Both the position numbers and the translations under genes were made by a program. A stretch of 64,000 nucleotides of DNA from Glandiceps talaboti (taxonomy: Eukaryota; Hemichordata; Enteropneusta; Spengelidae), in assembly GCF_964340395.1 (NCBI RefSeq), contig NC_135561.1:22591986-22655985 (forward strand). The letters are read 5' to 3'. Positions 12,386 to 20,377 of the stretch are shown piece by piece. Positions within the stretch are counted from its first letter, which is position 1. Each line of letters begins with the position of its first letter. The notes under the pieces are model-generated. The model was given only the letters and a program-made list of their open reading frames with translations, ran no database searches and was not told the DNA's origin.

Positions 12386-15300
12386 TGTGTGTGTGTACAT
12401 GTGTGACTTTGTACATGTATGTATGCATGTATGTCTTGACTTTGTTTTAGCTTTGTCGGTCAATCAGTCAGTCAATTTGTTTGTTTGTTTCCTTTTTTAT
12501 TTGTTTGTTTGTTTGTTTGTAAGACTACACTTTGTTTTAGGTTTGTCCGTCAGTCAGTTTGCTTGTTTGTTTGTTTGTTTGCAAAGCTAGACTTTATTTT
12601 AGATTCATCAGACATTGTGTGTTTGACATTTATTCATTAATTTTTCATGTACATGTACATGTCCTATGATTTGTGTAAGATCATAACTTTTGAACTTTAA
12701 CCTCCTTATATTCCAGGTGCAATGGCTGTGAAACTGTTCTCAGTGGTATTCAACAACAGATAAAACATGCAAACACATATAAAGAAAACTGTGTGTCAAA
12801 TAAATTGAGAATAGAAACTGAGGTGAGTATTATGTTCATGGTCCTTTCAGATGTGTGTTATGTTTACTGCCCTTCATATGAGTGTTATGTTCATAGCCCT
12901 TCCAGATGGGTGTTATGTTCACTGTCCTGTGAGATGGGTGTTATGTTCACTGCCCTTTGGGATGGGTGTTATGTTCACTGCCCTTTGAGATGTGTAATGT
13001 TCATACCTTTGAGAAGTGTGTTATGTTCACTGCCGTTTGGGACGGGTGTTATGTTCACTGCCATTTGAAATGTGTGTTATGTTCACTGCCCTTTGAGTGA
13101 CTTGACCACATTGTCAGAACTCATGATCCAGGTTCTAAAAATTGCTACAGGTATTTGCTGATAGTCCATGGTACATGGTACCTCAGACCATGTACTAGCT
13201 ATTGGTATTTGCTGATAGTCCATGGTACATGGTACCTCAGACCACTAGCTATTGGTAAAAATAGTTAGATTCAATGAATAACATGATAACTATCGGTACA
13301 TATATTGATTTATAAAGGTTGCAAATATCAAGAAAACATTGAAAGCAACATCCCAAGACATGGATGATCAACATATGAGTACAGACAGCAGGGAAGTGGA
13401 AACACAGCCTGCTAGAACTACAAAGAAAACATCCAAAGTGAAAGGGTGAGTTCAAATGTACTGTTAGCTACATTGTACAGTGTCGGGTGTAGTAGAATGC
13501 ATATAACTTTAACACTATCCCATTAAAGGTGATTCAAAATGCTCACATTCACTATTGCTATTTTGCTAGATGACATGTTCGTGAAACGTATTCTGGTTTT
13601 AAAACTTTAAAATAGCGTCAGCAAACACCTTAAAATAACCTTTTTTAGTCCCCTCCGGACGAAGTCCGGGACGGGGACTTATGGATTGGGTTCCGTCTGT
13701 CTGTGCATCTGTCCGTCCATCCATAGCCGTTTCTTGGAGATGCCTAGACCGATTTTTTTCAAACTTGGTACAGGGGCAACATACAATAGCATACATATGC
13801 ACGTCAATTTGTTTCATGATACGATCCAATATGGCCGCCTAGCAGCCATTTTGTTTGCAAATTTTCCCTATCTAAAGCCATAACTCAGACATGCTTTAAC
13901 AGATCTCATTCAAAGTTGGTATTAGGACAGTGTTCTATGACATACATGTGTATATCCATTTTCATTGTGATATGATCCAATATGGCTGCCTGGCAGCCAT
14001 TTTGTTTGTGAATTTTCATGTCCAAAGCCATAACTCAGACATGCTTTAACAGATCTCATTTAAAGTTGGTATTAGGACAGTGTTCTATGAGATACAGGTG
14101 CATGTGCATTGTTGTCGTGATACGATCCAATATGGCCGCCTAGCAGCCATTTTGTTTGCGAATTTTCCATGTCCAAAGCCATAACTCAGACATGCTTGAA
14201 CAGATCTCATTCAAAGTTGGTATTAGGACAGTTTTCTATGACATACATGTGCATATCCATTTTCATCGTGATACGATTCAATATGGCTGCCTGGCAGCCA
14301 ATGTGTTTGTGAATTTTCCATGTCCAAAGCCATAACTCAGAAATGCTCGAAGTTGGTATTAGGACCGTGTTCTAAGACATACATGTGCATATTCATTGTT
14401 GTTGTGATACAATCCAATATGGCCGCCTGGCAGCCATTTTGTTTGCAATTTTTCTATGTCCAAAGCCATAACTCAGACATGCTTGAACAGATCTCATTCA
14501 CAGTTGGTATTAGGACAGTGTTCTATGACATATATGTGCATATCCATTTGTTGTCATGATATGATCCAATATGGCCGCCTGGCAGCCATTTTGTTTGCGA
14601 TTTTTCTATGTCCAAAGCCATAACTCAGACATGCTTGAACAGATCTCATTCAAAGTTGGTATTAGGACAGTGTTCTATAACATACATGTGCATATCCATT
14701 TTCGTCGTGATACAATCCCCCATACCCGACCCATTCTTTATTGTTGTAGGCATGTTGCATGTCCAACAAGCAGACACAACATATCTAAGTCTGTTTGATT
14801 TAGGTTCACAAGTGTTGTTGCGTGATCAGAGTAGTGATAATTCCTTAACCCTTTACTGCCGGTCTACGGGAAAAGTCATAGCAAACTGAGGACGCCCTCA
14901 TGGGTGATCTACGTGAAAAGTCGAAGTTGAACTTTAAACCCTATATATTATAATATTCATTTCTTCCTATAGGGGGTATGCCCAATTGACAATTGAATAG
15001 AGCATTTCTTGACCTTTCTAATGATATAAGATTAGCGGGTCACTGAATATTTATTAGTCGTCTGCCGTTTGTTTTGCTTCCGTATTCAGCGTATTTTCTG
15101 ACAAAGATTTTAAAGATGGTGGCTTTACGCGATACTGAGATCGGAAAATCACATCACAGAAATTTTTTGTGAAAGAAGTAATGAGTCATTTGAAGGTTTT
15201 ACCGTGTTCGACATCGAAGATGACAAGCCCCTAGCTCTACTAAAGATCATCATGAGTCATCCGGCAGTGAAGTTGGTTCGGACTTTGAAATTTCTGACAC

Positions 15301-18300
15301 CGTCAGCGAGGACGATACCAGATCGGAACCTCCATTGCCCGCAGCAACAAATGACATCGACCGTGGTGCTGACAGGGACAACGATGTGTGGACTCATGAA
15401 ATTGAGACCGTGGTGACATTAATTTTGACCAGGAGAATGTACGTATTTCTCAAGAGTGTCGTAACATGAGCGTTTTACAACTTTTTCAATTTTTCTTTAC
15501 TGGCGCTGTAATGAATTTGATCGTGACGGAAACTAATCGTTATGCAACTCAACAGCGTTCAGCCGAAGCTAATGGCCCTAAATCGGACTGGCCGGAAACT
15601 GTAAAAACTGTTGAGCACTTATAAGTTTTTCTCAGACTGACTATTGCTATGGGTCTAGTTGATAATAAATTGAGAAATAACACTAAAAGACTGAGTAAAA
15701 AACACCGTTAGAGATTGTAGTACAGTAAGTTTTATTGAAATTGATACATTTATGCAAATGAGTTTGTTGCAGTTTGCAACATTGTGTCAAATTGTTGTTA
15801 AAACAAAAGAGAATTTAATTGTGACAAAGTTGATATATAACTTTGTGTTGGAGTTACTCCAAATTTCAGTATTTTCTACATAATTGTCAAAGGTGTCATA
15901 CTTAAGTTTTTAATTCAGGCCATAAGGGTATACAGGTATGCTCTATTATACAGGAAGTAAAGGGTTAAAACCCAATCATAGCGGGGACTATGTCATTCTC
16001 AATGACTTGTTTTATTGAGGTTCGAATCGGCAATAGGATTTATGATCAACTTGAACCCAGTATACTCTCCAACATCACTAGCGTTTTCACTATTGTTGCT
16101 AATATCATAGGATATGACACAACATAAAAAGCCAGATCAATCTATTGAACATTGTAAAATCATCATTGCCAGAAGATTCATCACTCTGAGATTAATTCTG
16201 ACAAGTATCAAAGTCAGAATTACTATTGTCTGCCAATGCTTACTATACTAACTGACATGAACCGCAACATGTCCTATGGTCCAGTAGTGTTACTTCTACA
16301 TTCAATATCCTATGGTCCAGCAGTGTTACTTCTACATTCAATGTACTATATTCCAGCAGTATTACTTCTACATTCAATATCCTATGGTCCAGCAGTGTTA
16401 CTTCTACATTCAATGTACTATGGTCCAGTAGTATTACTTCTACATTCAATGTACTATATTCCAGCAGTATTACTTCTACATTCAATATCCTATGGTCCAG
16501 CAGTGTTACTTCTACATTCAATGTACTATGGTCCAGTAGTGTTACTTCTACATTCAATGTACTATGGTCCAGTAGTGTTACTTCTACATTCAATGTACTA
16601 TGGTCCAGTAGTGTTACTTCTACATTCAATGTACTATGGTCCAGTAGTGTTACTTCTACATTCAATGTCCTATGGTCCAGTAGTGTTACTTCTACATTCA
16701 ATATCCTATGGTCCAGCAGTGTTACTTCTACATTCAATGTACTATGGTCCAGTAGTGTTACTTCTACATTCAATGTACTATGGTCCAGTAGTGTTACTTC
16801 TACATTCAATGTACTATGGTCCAGTAGTGTTACTTCTACATTCAATGTACTATGGTCCAGTAGTGTTACTTCTACATTCAATGTACTATGGTCCAGTAGT
16901 GTTACTTCTACATTCAATGTACTATGGTCCAGTAGTGTTACTTCTACATTCAATGTACTATGGTCCAGTAGTGTTACTTCTACATTCAATGTACTATGGT
17001 CCAGTAGTGTTACTTCTACATTCAATGTACTATATTCCAGCAGTGTTACTTCCACATTCAATGTACTATGGTCCAGTAGTGTTACTTCTACATTCAATGT
17101 ACTATATTCCAGCAGTGTTACTTCCACATTCAATGTACTATGGTCCAGTAGTGTTACTTCTACATTCAATGTACTATATTCCAGCAGTGTTACTTCCACA
17201 TTCAGTGTACTATGGTCCAGTAGTGTTACTTCTACATTCAATGTACTATATTCCAGCAGTGTTACTTCCACATTCAGTGTACTATATTCCAGCAGTGTTA
17301 CTTCCACATTCAGTGTATATATATATATAGATATAGATATAATTATATATATATGTTACAGTAACATTTTCACTTGACGATATTCTAAAAAATTTTCCCA
17401 AAGGTTTTATTTTTATTCACTAATGTCAGAACAGACTTGTCAATGTGATGTCATTTTCTATAATTTATAATACACTTAAATACATCACTATAATCCACTA
17501 TGTTTATTTTGATCACATGTGGTGTAAACATCAAATCTCACTATTCCCTCACACACTTTGGCTTATGTACATTGTTGGTTTGCTCTCAGACTGGTATAAT
17601 TATTTAGTACTGGATTCTATAGGAGGTTGATGTCATTGAAGCTAGCTCAGTGTAGATTGTGACTGCAGCTAGCTCAGTGTAGATTGTGACTGCAGCTAGC
17701 TCAGTGTAGATTGTGACTGCAGCTAGCTCAATGTAGATTGTGACTGCAGCTAGCTCAGTGTAGATTGTGACTGAAGCTAGCTCAGTGGAAATTGTGACTG
17801 CAGCTAGCTCAGTGTAGATTGTGACTGCAGCTAGCTCAGTGGAAATTGTGACTGCAGCTAGCTCAGTGTAGATTGTGACTGCAGCTAGCTCAGTGGAAAT
17901 TGTGACTGCAGCTAGCTCAGTGTAGATTGTGACTGCAGCTAGCTCAGTGGAAATTGTGACTGCAGCTAGCTCAGTGGAAATTGTGACTGCAGATAGCTCA
18001 GTGTAGATTGTGACTGCAGCTAGCTCAGTAGAAATTGTGACTGCAGCTAGCTCAGTGGAAATTGTGACTGCAGCTAGCTCAGTGTAGATTGTGACTGCAG
18101 CTAGCTCAGTGGAAATTGTGACTGCAGCTAGCTCAGTGGAAATTGTGACTGCAGCTAGCTCAGTGTAGATTGTGACTGCAGCTAGCTCAGTGGAAATTGT
18201 GACTGCAGCTAGCTCAGTGTAGATTGTGACTGCAGCTAGCTCAGTGTAGATTGTGACTGCAGCTAGCTCAGTGGAAATTGTGACTGCAGCTAGCTCAGTG

Positions 18301-19083
18301 TAGATTGTGACTGCAGCTAGCTCAGTGGAAATTGTGACTGCAGCTAGCTCAGTGTAGATTGTGACTGCAGCTAGCTCAGTAGAAATTGTGACTGCAGCTA
18401 GCTCAGTGTAGATTGTGACTGCAGCTAGCTCAGTGTAGATTGTGACTGCAGCTAGCTCAGTGTAGATTGTGACTGCAGCTAGCTCAGTGTAGATTGTGAC
18501 TGCAGCTAGCTCAGTGGAGATTGTGACTGCAGCTAGCTCAGTGTAGATTGTGACTGCAGCTAGCTCAGTGTAGATTGTGACTGCAGCTAGCTCAGTGTAA
18601 ATTGTGACTGCAGCTAGCTCAGTGTAGATTGTGACTGCAACTAGCTCAGTGTAGATTGTGACTGCAGCTAGCTCAGTGTAGATTGTGACTGCAGCTAGCT
18701 CAGTGTAGATTGTGACTGAAGCTAGCTCAGTGTAAATTGTGACTGCAGCTAGCTCAGTGTAGATTGTGACTGCAGCTAGCTCAGTGTAGATTGTGACTGC
18801 AGCTAGCTCAGTGGAAATTGTGACTGCAGCTAGCTCAGTGTAGATTGTGACTGCAGATAGCTCAGTGTAGATTGTGACTGCAGCTAGCTCAGCGTAGATT
18901 TACTTTTTTTTAATCAAGACTTGTTGTGTATACTGTTGCTTAACAAAACAGAGGAGAAAGATTAACTCAATTTTATCACTTTATTTTATAAATCAATTAT
19001 TGTAATAATTAGTTTGTGTTGTGATTTGTTTTATTTGCAGGCTGAGAGGCAGTGGTAAATTCTGGAAATCTTCACAGAGTTGA
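1970..19083 (+). CDS. COPS7: COP9 signalosome complex subunit 7 (seven coding exons)
   Basis: Spliced CDS: 1970-2140, 2896-2971, 6821-6969, 12040-12182, 12717-12822, 13318-13445, 19041-19083. All introns are GT-AG with matching phases, giving 271 residues; from memory the vertebrate CSN7A/B proteins are 264-275. CSN7 is a PCI-domain subunit of the COP9 signalosome, which removes NEDD8 from cullins. Visible family signatures are LAKSAKGAA and [18 protein letters not shown] at the N-terminus, [31 protein letters not shown] and DYAIGRDI in the PCI/winged-helix part, [12 protein letters not shown], a C-terminal coiled-coil stretch, and a [10 protein letters not shown] tail like that of animal CSN7. 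The start ATG lies 9 nt inside an exon that opens after an AG at 1959-1960, so a 5' noncoding exon is expected upstream. Invertebrates usually have one CSN7 gene, so I do not choose between COPS7A and COPS7B. Confidence 0.95.
2251..2465. repeat. 52-bp tandem repeat, four copies, COPS7 intron 1
   Basis: Four near-identical copies of a unit beginning GTAGGAAGGTATTATTGTAT. A short, young-looking array about 110 bp after the exon 1 donor. Confidence 0.9.
2896..2971 (+). CDS. COPS7: COPS7 coding exon 2
   Basis: Pyrimidine-rich acceptor TTTCTTTACAG, then [21 protein letters not shown]. This aligns with the animal CSN7 segment containing AYGTYADYL. Donor CTAG|GTATGT, phase 1. The glycine-tyrosine pair of FGTY is conserved. 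Confidence 0.93.
3061..5823 (+). mobile_element. Family A element, copy A1 (Helitron2-like, non-autonomous), with B1 nested inside
   Basis: Begins AGTCCCCG with a terminal hairpin (3061-3068 pairs with 3086-3093) and a C/T-rich CCGTCTGTCC tract. A body of about 150-bp tandem units follows, recognisable by CCAATATGGCCGCC and GCAGCCATTTTG. The element ends with CGGGGACT, then about 20 nt containing the hairpin GTCATT-CTC-AATGAC, then CTTG. No protein-like frame; the short ORFs are unit-periodic. It sits in COPS7 intron 2 and splits an older 42-bp array, with degenerate units at 2977-3060 and the main array from 5824. Confidence 0.85.
3917..5533 (+). mobile_element. Family B element, copy B1, nested in A1
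   Basis: Starts AGCACAACTGAACTGAGG, which folds back on GTTCAGTAGTGCT (3917-3946). It contains about 120-bp units (AAACTACTGGGCAGATTGG) and then about eight 115-bp units with CCTAGCAACAAGACCACGCC. It ends with CAGTTGTGCT, the inverse of the 5' terminus, followed by the small hairpin CGCCA-T-TGGCG and GTATTTTT. The undisturbed target is visible in A2 near 14590, where GCGATTTTTCTATG is uninterrupted. Confidence 0.85.
5824..6578. repeat. 42-bp minisatellite, about 18 copies, COPS7 intron 2
   Basis: Unit TATAGACTGTATTTCTCTAA plus GTGTCTAATATCTTTATTTG plus TA. Because 42 is a multiple of three, an unbroken reading frame results, but it has no family resemblance and is not a gene. Degenerate units on the far side of A1 (from about 2977) show that the array predates the insertion. 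Confidence 0.95.
6821..6969 (+). CDS. COPS7: COPS7 coding exon 3
   Basis: Acceptor CTTTTATAG. The first two bases complete the codon left open by exon 2. It encodes the PCI segment with [20 protein letters not shown] and [13 protein letters not shown], matching CSN7. Donor CTAGAG|GTAAGT, phase 0. Confidence 0.94.
6983..9672. repeat. 33-bp minisatellite, about 81 copies, COPS7 intron 3
   Basis: Unit TATTATTGTACCAAATTGTA plus CAAAGTAAYAGAC, starting 13 bp after the exon 3 donor. A rarer unit type with CTAAAA(A)CTRGAC recurs near 6997, 7685, 7819, 8248, 8444, 9102 and 9398, so the array has internal higher-order structure. The long frames on both strands follow from the 33-bp period. Confidence 0.97.
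9680..9817. mobile_element. MITE-like inverted repeat, about 138 bp
   Basis: The ends TAGTCTTGCTGCTAGACC and GGTCTAGCAGCTAGACTA are inverse complements apart from one base, with further pairing inward (GGCTTT with AAAGCC). It interrupts the 33-bp array, and related sequence resumes at about 9833. A flanking TA would fit a Tc1/mariner-type origin, which is inference. Confidence 0.75.
10480..10810. mobile_element. Decayed relative of the 68-bp-TIR element (family D)
   Basis: Two stretches align in the same order with the intact element at 43484-45322: 10493-10600 with about 43968-44070 (shared core GCCATGATCAAAG), and about 10755-10805 with about 45105-45155 (GTGACATCAT and TATGATTTGCAT). The termini are not recognisable. 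The surrounding intron from 9980 to 12039 shows nothing else I can identify. Confidence 0.45.
12040..12182 (+). CDS. COPS7: COPS7 coding exon 4
   Basis: Acceptor TTTTTATCTAG. It encodes [18 protein letters not shown] and [13 protein letters not shown], the most conserved CSN7 block (end of the PCI domain). Donor TG|GTGAGT, phase 2; the split codon becomes tryptophan. Confidence 0.95.
12230..12600. repeat. Degenerate tandem block with (GT)n and GTTT/CAGT simple repeats, COPS7 intron 4
   Basis: Three to four decayed copies share GGCTAGACTT, TTTGTTTTAG and TTTGTC. They are broken up by CAGT repeats, a GT run (about 12308-12400) and GTTT repeats. No coding content. Confidence 0.8.
12717..12822 (+). 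CDS. COPS7: COPS7 coding exon 5
   Basis: Acceptor TATATTCCAG. It encodes [20 protein letters not shown] and then a charged helix to IETE, matching the WCxGCExVLSGIExQ motif of CSN7. Donor GAG|GTGAGT, phase 0. Confidence 0.94.
12823..13097. repeat. 28-32 bp tandem repeat beginning at the exon 5 donor
   Basis: About nine copies of a unit like GTGTTATGTTCACTGCCCTT plus TGGGATGG. The first copy reads GTGAGTATTATGTTCATGG and is itself the 5' splice site of exon 5; the third copy region has ATGAGTGTTATGTTCATAG. Confidence 0.85.
13318..13445 (+). CDS. COPS7: COPS7 coding exon 6
   Basis: Acceptor TTTATAAAG. It encodes [14 protein letters not shown] and then an acidic, Ser/Thr- and Lys-rich linker, matching VANLKKTIK followed by the variable tail of animal CSN7. 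Donor GG|GTGAGT, phase 2. Confidence 0.92.
13647..16009 (+). mobile_element. Family A element, copy A2, with piggyBac-like element C nested inside
   Basis: Starts AGTCCCCTCCGGAC and ends CAATGACTTG. The body has about six 150-bp units (CCAATATGGCYGCC). It is interrupted at 14849-15964 by element C, after which the A sequence resumes at AAAACCCAATCATAGCGGGG. Lies in COPS7 intron 6. Confidence 0.85.
14849..15964. mobile_element. piggyBac-like non-autonomous element C with TTAA target duplication
   Basis: Flanked by TTAA at 14845-14848 and 15965-15968. Other A copies have a single TTAA there (CCTTAAAACCC), so this is a true target duplication. The termini CCCTTTACTGCC and GGAAGTAAAGGG are inverted repeats with one mismatch. 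A plus-strand frame near 15250-15415 encodes an acidic, Ser/Asp-rich stretch ending near a WTHE motif, like piggyBac transposase N-termini; the rest of a transposase is absent. Kolobok also uses TTAA, but the CCC termini favour piggyBac. Confidence 0.8.
16268..17310. repeat. 36-bp minisatellite, about 29 copies, COPS7 intron 6
   Basis: Unit TATGGTCCAGTAGTGTTACT plus TCTACATTCAATGTAC, with a second unit type (TATATTCCAGCAGTG) becoming regular towards the 3' end. An AT dinucleotide tract closes it at about 17311-17355. Both strands are open because the period is a multiple of three; not coding. Confidence 0.96.
17637..18895. repeat. 27-bp minisatellite, about 46 copies, COPS7 intron 6
   Basis: Unit AGCTAGCTCAGTGTAGATTG plus TGACTGC, with two alternating variants (GTGTAGA and GTGGAAA). 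It ends about 145 bp before the last exon. Each unit contains CTGCAG, but no usable pyrimidine tract precedes it. Confidence 0.96.
19041..19083 (+). CDS. COPS7: COPS7 last coding exon
   Basis: Acceptor TGTTTTATTTGCAG. The split codon gives glycine, and the exon encodes [14 protein letters not shown] and a TGA stop at 19081-19083. The tail matches the animal CSN7 C-terminus (GLRGSAKIW). It is only 43 nt of coding sequence and would be missed without the family pattern. Confidence 0.93.
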
Positions 19084-19755
19084 AGACATTGGACATTTTG
19101 CTCTGACAGATTATAAAAGTTTATTATGTGAGAAGTCTGCCTGTACTGTTATATACCTATTAAGATTACTCAAACACCAAAAATCTGTCTGACATTGAAC
19201 TTATCAACAAAAGTCTGCCTGGCATTGAATTTATTAACTTCAACATTTGATGTAATCTAAAAATACCCATAGAAGACTGTACTTCATTACCAAAGGGTTA
19301 AATCCTAGAATATGACAAGATACATGTCAACTGTTAAACAATGACATACTTGTTAACAACCATCAATGTGAAAATGAGATCACCCTGTAATAGGTGAATT
19401 TGAAAATTTGCTTAGTTAGTCCATACATTTAGATAGTCTATGGTAAGTCAATTCTACCAAGTTTACATGTTGTGATCTGCCAGTTTCTCTACTCTTAGTG
19501 GTTAGTTCATATTTAGTTTGAAATAAGATTAAAAAAAAAATACATTGTAGCTTATGAAGATGAATATTTATGGACACTGGGTTCATAGTTACAAATGCAA
19601 TTTCTACTGACAAAGTCGAAAAAAAGAAAAGTTCTTTTGAAGTGAATGCCAGTCATGGTAGATCTACATCTATGTACAGTCATTCTGAATTTCATGAAAT
19701 GTAAAAGGTTAAAAGATTGTTTACATAACTGTCAAATAAATCATTGGTCATTCTT
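19084..19755 (+). terminator. COPS7: COPS7 3' UTR and poly(A) signal
   Basis: About 650 bp of unique AT-rich sequence follows the stop codon. AATAAA stands at 19735-19740, and no further gene signal precedes the microsatellite at 19857. The exact cleavage site is not visible. Confidence 0.7.
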
Positions 19756-19856
19756 ATGGAATGTCAGCAATGGTATTGCATTATCTGAGGTTATATTATT
19801 ATCACAATAAGAGCTGAGGTTCAGTGTTCTATGCTGAAGGCATCAACTTTTGTCTG

Positions 19857-19978
19857 TGTTTATGTATGTATGTATGTATGTATGTATGTATGTATGTATG
19901 TATGTATGTATGTATGTGTGTGTGTGTATGTATGTATGTATGTATGTATGTATGTGTGTGTGTGTATGTGTGTATGTA

Positions 19979-20027
<49 letters not shown>

Positions 20028-20050
20028 ATGTATGTATGTGTATGTATGCA
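19857..20050. repeat. (GTAT)n/(GT)n microsatellite
   Basis: Alternating GTAT and GT runs; the ORFs across it encode only Cys/Val/Tyr/Met periodic peptides. Confidence 0.97.
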
Positions 20051-20052
20051 CA

Positions 20053-20149
20053 GGCACTCAAATCAATCTGTATGATTTTTTTTAAATGTATGGTAAATAT
20101 GTCATATTTACCATACATTTTTAAAAAAATACAGATTAATTTGAGTGCC
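20053..20149. repeat. 97-nt inverted repeat (hairpin)
   Basis: GGCACTCAAAT at the left pairs with ATTTGAGTGCC at the right. The centre is AAATATG-T-CATATTT, with only small mismatches in the A/T-rich middle. It lies inside the GT/GTAT microsatellite zone, about 400 bp past the COPS7 poly(A) signal. Confidence 0.85.
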
Positions 20150-20377
20150 GGTGTGTGTATGTGTGTGTGTGTAGATGTATACATGTATGTGTCCATGTGT
20201 ATGTGAATACAATGTAACTTAAAAGTGTGAAACCACCTGATTGATTGATGGTGTGTAGATGAAAAAATATTCAAATGAAAGCAATCCAATCAGTGGTTTT
20301 CAAGTTATGTTCAAAAGACTAATTTTCTGTCAAAATTGGTCGTCTCTTACAAGGGAAGTCTATGAAGTATTGTTATT

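Noticed and set aside
16236-17330. 364-codon (+) and 354-codon (-) ORFs
   Set aside because: 36-bp satellite with a period divisible by three; opposite-strand twins are the signature of repeats, not genes.
19808-19835. Possible family B 5' end (CTGAGGTTCAGTGTTCTATG)
   Set aside because: Only a short match, lacks AGCACAAC and the CGCCCGG that follows in true B copies.
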